Positions 25,501 to 40,500 of a DNA stretch of 64,000 nucleotides are shown piece by piece. Where the stretch lies: the NCBI GenBank assembly GCA_002633005.1, contig NMRA01000002.1, positions 582,876-646,875 of the forward strand, written 5' to 3'. Made by a program: the position numbers and the translations under genes. The stretch is from Phoronis australis. Taxonomy: Eukaryota > Phoronida > Phoronidae. The notes under the pieces were generated by a model. The model was not told where the DNA came from. It worked only from the letters and a program-made list of their open reading frames with translations, and did no database searches. The stretch's first letter is position 1. Each line of letters opens with the position of its first letter.

Positions 25501-28500
25501 AAGCGTGATGCATCACTTCTGCTCTGCCTGTATAATTTATTGTATTGTTTTAATTTAAGATGTAATATCTGTACTTGTTCCTTATCAATCAAAGTCTGCT
25601 TCGTTTTAAGTGTTGTATTAATATCAAGTCATAATAATCGATTATAACTGAGTCCCACTCTATTTATTGTGCATGTTTCTTTCAGCGTTACGTTAAGTAC
25701 GTAAAGAATCTGATCGCCATCACTGCCTACGGCGACTACTGCTGCCTGTCAACACGAGCTGATGATAACTCGGGACAGGTAGACTTCGGAGGATCTCATT
25801 CAGTACAGTATAATTAAACTAGACGTTCAGTGGTGCTGTGTGCAGTATTATAATTTCCACCTGTACACTCCTGCTGAATGTGGTCACCTTGTGTCAAAGG
25901 TTATGAGTTTATTGGTTGGTCTCACATTTTTATTTGTCCTCTTTCTAGTGTGGTATAAATATTGGAAATTCATTGACCCTGCATTACAACTGCACACTTC
26001 CACTGGATATGGTGATTTATTTCTGATTCAAAGGTTTTTGATCACACTATCTTCCTTCGCGAGATTGTTTTATCAATTTAACACAGCCCAGGTCTTGTAC
26101 CATGCTCTCCAGGTCTTGTATCATGGTAATCTTTCTTGTCACTCTTTTGGTGTTGGGCATGCATTGTAATTTGTGTCCAAAATGATTGGAATCTCCATCT
26201 GGTGTTGTTTGTCGGTGGTGAATTATTATTTATTCTCTATTGATGTATTGTGTTGTACTGTTGATCGACTGTTATTTGGGAGTACAAGAGTTGTACTGTA
26301 GAATTCTTGAATTGTTTGACACGTACTTTCAACATTTAGTTAATGCTCATGTATACATGAGTGCTCAACTCCTACTTTGGAAAATGAGAGCTTGTTGGAT
26401 TTGAAATTGAGATGTCCCAAATATAAAACTGTTCCTCTTTTAAACATTTAAAATTCTTATTAAAACACAGAAATAATTTGACTGAACCAAGCAATTTACC
26501 ACTGCATATTGCCAGTCTTACCCGCCTTTCCTAACCTTGGCACAGGCAAGATTGTAACGCTCACTAGCTCATTAAAAAGCAATCACAATGGGAAGATCAG
26601 TGCTGTTCTTTTCAATTAATCTGATATCAATTAGAAAAGAGATACATAGTCTGAATCGGATTCTGATAATTTTTGCGCTGTTTTCTCACAGAACTAGTCA
26701 AAGTAAACATCGACTTTAATGTTTTCTTCTCATTAATTTTCCCAGTTTGTCTTGGTACTGTGCAACTCCATCGGCACTCCTCTGGACTCCAAGTACATTG
26801 ACATCGACCCCATCTATCTAACTATGACGGGGTCGCACGTCATTGCAGCGTCAAAGGAAGCCTTCTACACGTGGCAGTTCAAGAACCCTAAGAACTTGGC
26901 CGGAATGGAAATCTCTGGCAAACGCAAGGCTGGCCAGGAGAAGTAAGTTGTATTTGATACCTTGTAAACTTCAGTGCTCTGTTTGGTGATAGTCACACAG
27001 GTCCCGCATTTTGAGAACCAGCTTTCTGCACTGAATAACAGGCACCAAACTGGTTCTCAAAATCGAGGATCCCTGTAACTGCCCTCCATACTTTAGTAAC
27101 TGGTTAAAATTAAGAATGAAAGAGAATTATTTTTTGGAGATAATATTCTATGTGTCAACAACTACATGGTCTTGATTCACAATGAGGGATTTTTGCACAG
27201 GATATGTGCTCTATTTACCCCAGTGTATTTACAAACCCATTACTGTAAGGTATTTTCTTGTTTTAATCCTCATCAATAGAAGAGTGCACTTGGTAGTGAA
27301 TCAAGGCTATGTGAGGGATAGAAACAGCGTGTCCAGCAGGATATTGACGACGTTCATTTATGGGGTTAATGTAAGGCAAGATAACTGAGTTGTACTATTG
27401 CATGTAACTGTTCGTTTCCTGCAATATATCAGTGGCGTGATTCTTCGTTATTTGATCTTGTGATTTAATTGTAATCGATCTATAAGAATGACTATTCAGC
27501 ATGATGAGCAATTTATTTTGCTGTTGTTTTCAGCAAAGTGTTGACTAGCTAGGAATGCACACATTTTAATTGTATTTATTCACAGGTTGTATCATATTGA
27601 TGACGTGCCCTCTGGAGCTGGTGGTGACCTTGACTTTAACAAGGCTTATGCTGTGAGTGGATGGGCCCTAAAGGGGGGGGGATCTCCTCTGTGGAGCTCT
27701 AAAGAGGGTGTGGTTCTTGGTTATTGTTACGGCTCACACTAGCAATATACAATGTGGCTGAAATGTCAAGTACAGGAAAAATGTCAGTGATGATAAACCT
27801 GAAGTTTTGCTTGTGCAATGAAATTTTCTGATTGTTTTACATGTTAAGGTTATGCAGGACCTTATTGATAGGCTTTCGTATTTGGCCTAAAATTTACAAA
27901 TATATATATTTTATCTCAGAAAAAGTATATTTTCTGAAAGTAGAATGCCTACAGAATTCGAGTTGGGCTCTTTATCAAGCTGTCATAATTGGGTCATGTG
28001 ACCATGTCTTTTTGGTAACATGTAGCAAGAAATATACATTAATGGCAAAACAACTGTGTCAGTAACTTGATCAAGTTTAATTTATTTAATAGGTATATTC
28101 AAGCCAGGTGAGATCTCACTTAGAAACGCTGTTACAGTTCCCTAAAATGTCACTTGAGTTTTTTTGTCGCATACTCGCTATTCTTAACAATCTCGTTCAT
28201 GATGACGCGATATGGCTGAACGCTGTTGGAGTTTGAATGTTATGTTTTGTAGTTGTGTATTAGTGGAATATTCTCGTTAAAATGATCGTTATCATAATTC
28301 TGCAGTTTTCGTAAGATTTTTTCATGAAAATCAGAAAAGTCCAATTTTTGAGAGTGCCTCATGCAAAAGTGGAACCTTTGAAAACAAATCTTAACAATGT
28401 TTTGGTAAACAGTGCATAGGGCATGATAGCATCTGAAAATTTGATATGAATTTGGCCGGTCATTTATGAGATATGATATTCCAAAGCTGCCAAATCTGGC

Positions 28501-31500
28501 CATTTTTCTAGGGTTCTACATAGTCATAAATAAGTTGCGAAGGATATTTGTTGGGGTACCAAAACACCTGTGCTGAAATGCTTCTTTCAGTCTTCTTAAT
28601 ACGTTCGCTGATGTGTTGCCGTGTGAATAGGACATCATGGCAGTTTATCTTTAATACGTGAGTGGTTTCTGTTTCAGTCGACCCAAGATCCTATTTGCTG
28701 CATCTGTGCTACTGACAAAGCATTGATTATTGTGAGTGTCTGTTTGGGCTTATATAATATAGTTGTTGCCATCATAACACGATAGCTGAGTTAATTTCTG
28801 ACTAAACAGCCCTCTTGCAAAACATAAACTTTCTCTGACCCCTGACCCCTGACCCCCTGAAAGTGTACTTGACTTGCTGATATATTTCGCAGTGTCAACA
28901 GTGGTGGTGCAAAGACATGTTGTCTGTCTCCCATTTTTGCTTGTTTGTCGAGTCTACTTGCTATGTCAGAGCCATAAACAAAGTACGTGTCTATTCCTGT
29001 AAAAGAATCCTGGCAATATTGGTGCTGGCAGGTGTATTGTTGTACAGGGCATCCCAAAAATGTACTCAGTTCAGTACAAATGGTGAGAGTTCTAAGTTCA
29101 GTTCCCATGGATCGGACTCTGACCAGACCAACAGTATAGTTACACCTTGCTGTGAAATTAGTCATGTGATCCGTCACATGCTCTGAATTCAAGGGAGTGG
29201 CAAACAAACGACTCAAGTTTTGGAGAAGGAAAATTTATTACGCAATGTACTGGAAACTGAAAATCGTCAAGGAAATGCAAAGACTATTTTAATTGAAATC
29301 TTCTTTCAACATACGATGCATTTATTGGTTTAGTGTCGCATTTTGTTAACTGCCTCTCTGTGAATCAAATTTAGATAATTTGTTTCTAAGTCAATGATAC
29401 AGTTGTCATTTGAAGTATGGATATGCTTTTGGAACAGTCTCTATCTTTAGCAATGTAAACTATTGACCCAGTGCATTGTCCTTTTCACAACCTTAAAAAC
29501 ATGTTGCTTACATCAAGGTTCAAACTATTCTTCCCTTAATAGAGAAGTTGTTTTCTACACACAACATGAAAACAACATCTTAAAGTACTCTTAGTTAACA
29601 TGTTTCTGCAATAACCTAACTAGGGGATGTCTCGTAATTACCTCTAATTATTGTTTTGTGTTTGATTGTTATTGCTGTACTGCTGTTTGTGTAATCTAAG
29701 CAGGACTGGAGATGAACTTTAGCGTGATGCTGTGTGCCATGATTTGATGCTCCATTTAAAGAATTTAATTTTGAAATGTGTCTTTATCATACAGTCGCTT
29801 GTTCAATTTAATGTCTTTTCAAACATTTTTTGTTATGAGGTGCTTTATTCTTAGATGCATGCACAGGAGGTTAATTTTCAAGTGCATGCACTTTTTATGC
29901 ATGTATGAAGACTTAAAAATTTTGCAACATGTATGAACACTAAAATCACACATGTAATGAAACCATCTCTTGGGTTTGTGATGGTAATCTGAAACTCACT
30001 GCATCTTTTTAAAATTTGTTTATTGTAAGCATTCAATTTTTAATTGACCTATTGATTGGTGGGCTATGGCTCACCTTTTTTGCATGTGTGAAGTGTAAAA
30101 CATATTGATTGTACAGTGACAAACGACAGCTTCTTTATTCAGAAGAACAAATCCAAAATGAACCTGTGGTCATCTATTTATATTAAAATCCTGTGTGAAT
30201 GAAAAATCTCATATTATCACACTGATATTTACTGTAGCTGTCAATCATGTCATACATTCATTTTCGTTAAACATTCATCATGCTCATTACAGGGCCGTGA
30301 GTCGGGCACGCTCAATCGCTATTCCATGCCTATGCTGGCCCTCACCAACAAGCATGTCTTGAACTGCCGTCCTCATCAGCTACGGCTGAACTGCACATCA
30401 TCGTAAGTAGCATGTACTAAGTTACTATAAACTATTAAAATTTTGATTGAGATCACTTACTGTTATGAAAATAGCCTCAACTTACTTCTTGCTCAAACTG
30501 GAGCTAATTTCTGGATGTGAAAGAACTGACATTTGGTAATTGCTCGAGACCAGGCTTAACTAGATGCTGTGTCGCCGTCAGCCATTCTCTACCTTGAACC
30601 TGTTCTTGAGGTATAACGGACTGTCGCTTGTCATCTCTCTGAGTGAAGAACATGTTGAGAACAAGTTTGTAGCTGCAAAGTGTGGTCTAAACCATAGCTT
30701 AGTTTCTTTCGATTGATACTGGCTCAGGTTTATGTCTGGTAATTTTGCTGTGTAATGTAATCATGGTTTGCTTGTTCACACTAATGATAAGTTTTTTAGG
30801 GTGATTTCTTGGGGCTGAAGTCTGGGAAGTTTGAGTAACAACTGATATCTTCTGTGTGCAACAAAAAATGTAAATTAATAAGCTAGCTTCACCAGTCCCT
30901 GTTCTGTGGTGCTTGTTCTGCAAGTATTCTAAGATATCTCAAAGACTTATTCAATGTCTGTTCATTTTTCATCATGATTATTAGATTGAATGGTACTTGA
31001 GAAATGTTTATTTGGGTTCACTTCAGTCGTCTGTCCATCATAGACATCACTGGTGTGTTGACATTTTACGATCTTGACGCCAAGGTCATTGATCAGAACG
31101 GACAGGAAGTAATTGGAGAACTCTTGAAGTTTGAGAGAAAAGACGTCTGGGATATGAAATGGGCAGATGTAAGTAGTGACATCTTTTGAAGAGGTGCAGA
31201 AATGATTTCTGTGTTGTTCATGTATTGTTTTGCCAGAGAAAAAAGGTTGGATTGGCAGTTTTGTTGGTCAATGTAGGTTACCATGGGCCTAATAAGCTCC
31301 ATCCTCACCACAATGTAACCGTAGAAATCAACAAGTGTTTACTTGCCTCCTGTGATTTTATGTGACCATCACAAAATTGAGTGAAATAATTTGACACGTG
31401 CTATTGTGTGAAACGAGATGTTCCAAGGCAATAGTCATATTACCCAAACAGCGCTCAACACAGCTTTGAATGGAATTCATAATAATCCTTGTCTAAAGTT

Positions 31501-34500
31501 TTGTGGAGGTTATTGTGTATTTGATGACCCATCAGAGTATAATATTTTTCTTTATCTGTGGAGTTATACACATTCACTGCGTGTTCGTCACTTTTTAGTA
31601 ATTACTCTGCTCAAAGTTATATCACTACATTTGTTACCATCATCGTTTTAATTAAAAATGTTGTTGAATATTTTCTTTTAGTAAATTAACTATGAATCAG
31701 ATTTAATTTCCAAAAAATTCTGTCACCTGTAGGACAACAGTGAGCTGTTTGCTATGATGGAAAAGACGAGAATGTACATATTCAGGAATCTCGATCCTGA
31801 GGTGAGCATTTGCTGAAACTTAATTTGGTTTTTGAGTTGATTTCTTTACTTATTTGTTGCAAACTTAGCATCATTTTTCATTTTCTATTTTTCAAATTGT
31901 TACATACAGAAACTGTTCATCACCCTAGTTAATGCGTTCATGTCCTGGCATACAACTACTATGAAGCTGCTGGCCTTTGACCTTTGTTGAAGTGTAAGGA
32001 TGATGCCAGTTTTGCTGATGAATGGTTTTTAAACACTTTGAAAATGTTTCATTTGGTATTTCGCTAGCCTTAGCCGTGCGACTCAGTAGATAAGTTCATC
32101 ACCAACAGACCATTCCAACAGTACTACTAAGCATTTTTATCATTACAGAATACTACCTCTAATAAGAGCTTTTAATTGACTTTCACTATTGCCACTCTCT
32201 TTTGAAATTACTCTGCCTTTATTTGATTATTCGCAAGTAAAAAACGTGGTTCTCTTGCCTGTGAGATATCGTGTTTGATACTGAAATTTTAATTAGGGAG
32301 ATTTTCCCTACTATGTTTCTGAGGCTGTCCCATGTCCATTGAGAAGTCAAGTAAAGCCCATGTTTGGTGTTACTCAATATTGTGTCTCTTTATAAGACCA
32401 GGTGTTATCTGGCCGAAGCGTTCGTGTGTGTTGTATCTTGTCAAAGGTTTCATGACGAGCAGTATTGTTGATCATTGGGAAACAACATGTCATGAAACCA
32501 TCAGGAACAGGCATGTACTAGATGATCATGCAACAGCACTTGCATAAATTAACTTGTTTAGCCGAGGATTGCTTTCTTGCTGTGACAATGCAAATGACTT
32601 CTGAGTTAAAGATTTATTTCCTAAGTAACCCATTGCTCAATTCAGTGTTCAATTCTCTTTCAAGAACTCAGTTTGAGGTCCTCTTAATGAAAGTTCCTCT
32701 ATTTCTGTTTTCACTACAGGAGCCCATCCTGAGCAGTGGGTACATCTGTAACTTCAACGACCTACAGATCAAGTCTGTCCTACTAGACGAGATCATGAAG
32801 GACCCAGACAACCCCAGTAGGGATAACCTCATGGATCTGGAGATTAAGGTAGAAAATGTTATGTCAGGTGGTTGCGGGTGATTCAGAATTGCTGTCATTT
32901 CCATGAGTATGCAAAATCTACACATTCCCCCCTTCATCCCCCTGAAAATGTATGTAATTTTGGCATTTTTATTGACCACGATTTAATATGTAAATTGTAT
33001 GTATCTGCCAGCCATTACTAATATGCCTGGATATTCCTGTCAAAGAATTGTGACTTTTTGTCATATTTTTAATGCTGAAGAAGCAATGAATAAATCATTC
33101 CGTTACATAGTCATTTTCATGACTTTGTTACCATACCCTAGTAGTAATCCCCGACCCCTCTCATTCCCTGAAGTGTTTTTTGTAGACTATTCTGAAAATG
33201 GCAACACATGTAAACCATTCTTGTGTTAAGTAGTGAGAAATTACATGAGAAAGTACATGATAGCATGGAAGTAATCTGAAGACTGTGATAGTATTCAATT
33301 TAATAAGTAACTTATAGTGAATGCTACACTGAGTGGTCAACAATGGCCAACTTCAAAGTAAGATAAAATAAGAAAGAGGATTTTTATTAAGCCTAAAATA
33401 ATGCCTATGAATTCCATTTCAACCACATTATAACCATAGAAAACAAATGCTAAAAGTATCTTATTTCACAACTCAATTTTTGGGGCTGTTTCAAAATTAA
33501 TTGCTGAATGATTGACACTTGCCTGTATGTCCTAAAGTAATATTTGTATCATTATTAAAACAGCACCCAGTATATTCAGAGATGATACATTAACTTACGA
33601 TATACAATATGTAGAGTACAAAAAAAGCAAAATTAACATTGTTGTGCATAAACAAGTTGGAGATCATCAAAGTCACTTCAATGAAGACCACCTTCAGAGT
33701 TAACAATGCCTTTAGAAATGTAACATAACTGTTCAGATTAATGACCAGGGCATTAAATTGAGAGACTGGAAAATCAGACTGTGCATGGAAGCGAATTCAA
33801 CAGGACATGAGTATCCTAGAGTAATGTTGTTGAGTATTCAGGATTGAACATTTAGCTGAACGTAGATGTCAACCCAAACATATGCAGATTGAACCTTTTT
33901 GTTTTCTAAAGGTTACAACATGGAAATATGCTATTTTCTGGTAGAAAACATGCAGTGGTGTTGTAATGTGCTATTCAGACACCAGGTGGTGTATGTGAAT
34001 GTTATCAGTAAGCCACCTTCAATCTTGAAACTTGAGCAAGCGCAGCTGTGGTTTTTGAATATTTTTTGTAGTGTCTTGCTGTATTGAATTAATCTCATAT
34101 CTCAATTATTTGTTTGGAATTTCTTACATAGTCACTGCGAGACACACGTGACCTTCTGGAGAAAGTTGGAATTAAGGATGCACAACAGTTCATTGAAGAC
34201 AACCCTCACCCACGACTCTGGTAAGTTTGCAATGCCCTCTGGTGGTAAGCTTTAGTTTTAAGATGTCTCAATTGTTTTTGTGTGGCTGCTTGCCAAGTTA
34301 CCTTCTTGGTAGTTTGCCCTTTATGCCTGTTCTTAAGTGTCTTCAACTACTGGTTTTATGTAAATATGATGAACTATAATTATGTCACATGCAGCTAGAC
34401 ATGTTTTGCACTAGTAATTTATGGGTACAGTCAGTCAAGTGTTGGTCCATCAATAGTTTTCAAAGTAAACTGGTGAATGTTGAAATTCATTAAGATTCTT

Positions 34501-37500
34501 AATTTATTGCAACAAAAGTTCGGCTAAACTGCCCCATAATTCTGGCAAGAAGTTTGTCTTAGTTTGGTGGAGTCTGACAGAGCTCTGTTGAAGTTTATTT
34601 TGAAAACTTAACTGCTACTGCACGGTAGTTGCACATGATTTTATGGGGGATAATCATTCGAATGTTGCTCTCTATACATAGTTAAGTTATCCAGTCAGGA
34701 TCAGTCCCAAGTTGAGCCCAACTTTGGTTGCTTGCATTGCCTAGTATACAGTACAAACTTGTGTGCTTGGTTAAGCTTTGTGTCATTTTGTACTGTTGTC
34801 TGCAGGCGTCTGCTGGCAGAATCTGCTCTGGAGAACTTAGATCTGAAGGTGGCTGACCAAGCATTTGTTCACTGCCGTGACTACCAGGGCATTGAGTTTG
34901 TAAAGAAGCTGGGTAATCTCCAGGTATGCTGTATATCAGTGTTTGGCTTCAGCTGTGAAAAAATCTGCAAATAATCACTTGATAACTACAATTTACCCCG
35001 GCTAAAGAACGATGCTGGTGAATGTTTTTTTCAGTTCGTACTTAGCGAAAATGGTCGTGTCGTTTGCATCATAGGAAGAGCAATGGTCCGAGAGCACCAC
35101 TTGGAACTTGCGATTTTATTTACTAACTTTATACTGTGCATTTGCATCAGTGAGTCACTTTTGACATGCTTAATCAGCCATAAATGAACTCCATTCAGTC
35201 TAGGGTCCATTCTGTTATCGTTTGTTATTAGGAATGCTTATTTGCCGAAATAAGGTGTTCCTGCCCAAAACTTGAACGCGAATTTACAGAAGATGGTGCT
35301 TCAAGAGGCTTTAAGTCAACACATTTCACAATCTTATAGTAACACAGTATGTATTGTGCTTTTATGTAATAAAAAGATATAGTGTATAATCTATCCTCCA
35401 CAAGCTGCCAAGTTCACTGAGGCCAGCTGCTGAGGGAATATCGGGTTTTGTAACATGTGCATATGAGTGCCTCTTGTCTCTGCCATACATGCTGGTTCAT
35501 CGCGGGGTCCTCCACAACCATGGCTGTAACTGATGAATAGTTGAGTCAACCAGAGCAGCTCATCGGCTGGTTTTTGCCTTTTCAGAATGAGAATATGAAG
35601 AGAGCAGAGATAGCTGCATACTTCAAGAGGTTTGAGGAGGCTGAGAGACTTTATTTGGACATGGACAGAAGGTAATACATGATGTAAAAATATTGTGTGA
35701 GCAACTCCCACAATGCAAACACTGTGTGCCTGAGTGTCAGAGTTCCTGGCATGATTGCTCAAGACAAATAACAAATTGTTAGATATGGAGGCTAAGATTG
35801 AAAATTGGTGTCTCAGACAGTGAGCACTGTTGTGAGAGCCAGAAATTTTTAGAACATATCTTAGCTTACTTGAAATGTTTGACTTGTTTGGAACTTACTC
35901 ATTATGTCACAACTGTGGTTCCGCTAATTATTATTTAATTTTATTTTTTGTGTAAAAGTTTCAAAATATATACCGAAATCAACAAAAATGACTTCAGAAT
36001 AGGTAACATTCCAATCAAATGTTTCTGAGCGGTGTTATGTTTTTGAAATTTTATCGTTGGATTTGTAGGGACCTTGCTGTGGCACTGCGGAAGAAGCTTG
36101 GCGATTGGTTCAGGGTGGTTCAGCTGCTCAAGTCTGGCGCTGGTGGTGGTGATGATGTACAGATGGAGGAGGCATGGAATGCTATCGGGGATTACTACGC
36201 CGACAGGCAGAAATGGTTTGTATAAGCATGGTGACATTCTGTAACAAAGCTTGCTGCCTGAAATTATGTGACATTTTGAGAATTTTGTGAAAAAATATGA
36301 GCCAAATATATTAAGTGTTTAGTGATTTTTTGGTTTTACTATTTTATGCTGCATGGTTACTTTTTTCGCAAATAATAAAATAATTTGCAATTCATCATTT
36401 TCACTGACAAATATTGTGTTTCGCATATGTGACAAAAGCAAAGTAGGTGTGACTTATACACACAAAAAGCACTAAAAAGCTTGTAACAATTGAGACTTCC
36501 CTGTGACATTTTGAAAGTGTTGAGACATGACAAATTGTGACCTGTCATTAAACAAGAATCCATTCTCTAGCAAAGCTATAAAACTACAACACATGAATAC
36601 TACTGTGTCTGTGTTGTCATTTTCTTCTGGGAACTGAGGAAGTTTCTCCACTTTTTATTGTGTGTATTATCATTACAGTACTCGTCTCGGGTTATGGCAA
36701 GGCTCTTGAATTTGGAAATTGTTTTTGAGAAAAGTCGTGATGATCAGTTTTCTCAAACAGATACCTTCACCATTTTTTGCACACAAGTTAAATAATATCA
36801 TAGTATACCAGAGCCAAAATAAAATTTTACGTCATCTTCAATAAAATTGTTTTCCACTCAACTGTGGCAAGGTGTCACTGAAACGTGGCTGTCAATTACA
36901 TATATCCCCTGGGGACAGTTTTTACATTGTCAAGTCAAAATTAAATTAGAGTCATCATTTGCAGGACTGTGCTGCTTTGATAGAGTCTTGTGATGTGGAT
37001 TAGACAATGAGACACCTGGTGTGATATGTGATGGTTTGCCTTGCCCACATTTTCATGACCTACTTTCCAATTAAAGTTAATTTAAAAGTGAATGTGCAAT
37101 TTTCCTATTCGGTAAAATATTCAAACTTGACTATGTTTGATTCACTGGCGAGTGCTAAATTGGCAGTACATTCACCCATTGGATGCCTGAGTGAACCTCA
37201 TTTTCAACCACGAAAATCAAATTGTTAACTTCTCAATTTACTCACTTGACTTGAATCAACAAAATGTTATAATTGTTTATTAGATATTTATTTAATCTGG
37301 GCATGTTTTTGTTATAAGCTGATGCTGGTACCTACATTTACTTGAAGGTCACACATTTTATTTGAAGGTCACACATTTTATTTGAAGTTCACACACTGTC
37401 CAGTTCTATGGAGGCCTTGTTCGCATGGTTTTCTCAACCAAATTTCAACTCTTGAGAATAACATTGCATTTGGTGTTTCATCATCAAAACATGTAATTCA

Positions 37501-40500
37501 TTATTGGCAGTTATGTAATTGTTTAGATAAACATATAAACGTAAGTAATAAGAATTATTTTAATTACTCTGGTAGCAGATCCCTCTTGCTTCATTGTCTT
37601 AAAAATTGTTCATTATCCAGGGGTCAGGCGGTTACTTATTATGCCCAGGGCAGGAACCAGGATAACTTGGCACAGTGTTACTACCTTCTGGAGGACTATG
37701 TGGGCCTGGACAAGATGGTCTACTCCCTGCCTGAGAATCACAAACTGTTGCCTGTGAGTGACAAAGTCGTACTAATAATTTCTGCAACATTCTCACTCAT
37801 TTCCTGTCTTCACTAATTGTCAACAAGATGCGGAGGTCTAGTTTAATTGGCAGTGAGAGCCACAGTCCATGATACTGTACAAGACAAAAATAATCATACA
37901 AAACACCATTTTCCCATAATGATGGCTAATTCTGTTTACAGCAAAAATTACCAGTAAAACCTACTAGGGTGGCAAAATTCTAATTACAGATTGACTTTGC
38001 TGTAAATTCCCCTTCATTCTCGATCATCAGGGGAGACTACTCTGACAATGTATTCAGTTTCTGCCTAGTCATCACGATGGGGGGAATTCTGGGTAATTTT
38101 GTCTGAGTGCTTTTGGCTTGTACTTTATTTGACGTATGTGTGTGGTAAAAGTCCATAATAATATCACCTGAACTATGCAATATGACTGGAATGTATTATT
38201 GTGTCTATGCGGTGTGCACCGGATTCTGGCTTGCAGTGTAGTGAGAAGAGCCAGTTACAACTGACAACTAGTGGGTTCCGGTAATGTCAAGGTCATTTTT
38301 AAAAAATACTGTCATGAATCAAATGAATGTTTCCGTAGTGACTGATGTACATTCATTACCATGCTCCGCCAGGAACTTCAATGCGCCAATGGTGCTTGAC
38401 ACATAGCAAAAACAAACCTTGAATCTTGTTTAGATTTGGATATAGCTTCGTGGTACCTGAATTTATTACCTTTAACTATGATTCATGTAGAAACGAATAT
38501 GCACTTCCTTCGCTAGGATATAGCTCGCATGTTCATTGACTTTGCATCATGATACACGACGTGTGAATATCGATAAATGTAAAAAGAAAAAAATAACTAT
38601 TACTAATTTGTAACTATAATGCTCTTCCACAGGACATAGCTCATATGTTCATGACGGTGGGAATGTGCCAACAAGCTGTTGATGCTTACACAAAGGTGAG
38701 TCAGCCTTCCTGGACAGTTCCATGCAAACCTATCTAGGTACAATGTTACGGTATGCATGACTGTACGGAGGACATGGCTTTGTATGTTGATCTGTTGGAA
38801 ATGTGAACAATAAACTTGGAAAATCAAAACTCATGTTACACAAAATAACAAAGCTTTGAATGAAATAATATCAATTGTGTCTAATGGCTCTGTCCCTCTA
38901 ATACGACTCTTTGGTGTTTAGAGGAGCATTGGTTAGTGGGAATGTTAGTTTTGAATCGGAAGTTAAAAGCGCTGGTTTATTTCGCGGTAAATGGTTGGAG
39001 TGTCGATGCGACGCTGCAGTCATCAAAGTTATCAGTAGATGTCACTGTCAACAATGGCACGTGCTGTGTTAAAATTTATATATTCATCATTCTGTCAAGT
39101 GATTTTTACTCAGTCATTATCTGAATAAATTATTTGCTTGTCTCCTTATACTTAAAATTACACAATATACTTAAAAATTAAAGTTCAAAATTGCAGTGCT
39201 GTGTTGTGATAACTTGGCTGATTGTGTCGTTATTAGACATTAACCTCAATGTTGGTTAATTAACAGGAAAGATCAAGTTAACTTCACTGTTTTACATCAA
39301 CACACTACTAGTAGCTGATTTAATTTAGGGTGAAAAGGTCTTAACAAACCATTCGGTTTATAGACCATTCAATCCAGATGTTGTTTGATGTAGTTATAAA
39401 AGTGTTTGCCATCAGATTAAAAAGACATTTGAATTCATAGATTGACCTCAGATGGGACCAGTTGATTCAAATGTACAATAAATTAGTCATTAAAGGCTTA
39501 TTTTTTGTTAAATGGTTTATTGAATAGTGTAATCAAGTGAAGAAGGCAATAGATTGTTGCGTCCACTTGAATCAGTGGAACATGGCCATAGACCTGGCTA
39601 AGAGCCACAATGTGAAGGAGATTGACTCCCTATTGGCCAAGTATGCACAACATCTACTCGAAAAGAAGAAAACCTTGAATGCCATCGAGCTTTATAGGAA
39701 GGCTAGTCACTACCTGGACGCAGCCAAACTACTGTTTGGGGTGAGTAGATTTGAGAGGGTTTGAGATTTATGACAGTTGTATATAATTTGTTTATGGTTC
39801 TTCCAGTAGAATGTGTTTCTCTTGCCCATGTGAGATGATGATAATGACATCATAACACAACAAGAAAATTAATGATTTGTTTTTGTGCATGAGAAAGGCT
39901 TTAGCATCTTGCAGCTTTTTGGTGGAAAATATGAAATGCACCCTTACTTCATGATAGTATTCAGATAAGATCGTGAGATTGCTTAATGTAGTTTAATTAC
40001 TTGGTTGTGTGCCCATTGTTGGAGTGTTGTTCATTTTACAGTTGGCTGAAGAAGAAAGCAGAAAGAAGAGCAAGCCGATGAGAGTGAAGAAACTGTACGT
40101 GTTGGCAGCATTGTTGATTGAACAATACCATGAACACATGAAGAACAGTTCTCGAGGCAAAATGAAGGGTAAAAAGGGGGAGGTGAGTTTCACTGTTCAC
40201 GCTGCATGTGTTGATTGAACAGTTTTGTGAACACACGATGAACAATATACACAAATCTAAATAGAGAGCAAAGGGAGAGGTGAGTGTTTTATGTTCACTG
40301 AATGTATTAACAGCATCACTGGTTGAACAATACCATGTGTTCACGATGAACAGTTCATGAAGGACCTTATTGACAAGTTTGCTTAGTAATCAATTATCTA
40401 CAAACCTTTTTATTTTAACTCTATAAAATCATGTTTTTTGAAAATTCTTAGTCTGGAGAATTTGATTTTTGACTTTTTACCAATCTGCCTTTAATTGGGT

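Noticed and set aside
28791-29216. 141-codon minus-strand frame in WDR35 intron 15, with an overlapping plus-strand frame
   Set aside because: No recognisable family or splice context; it overlaps low-complexity TGACCCC repeats and is likely chance.
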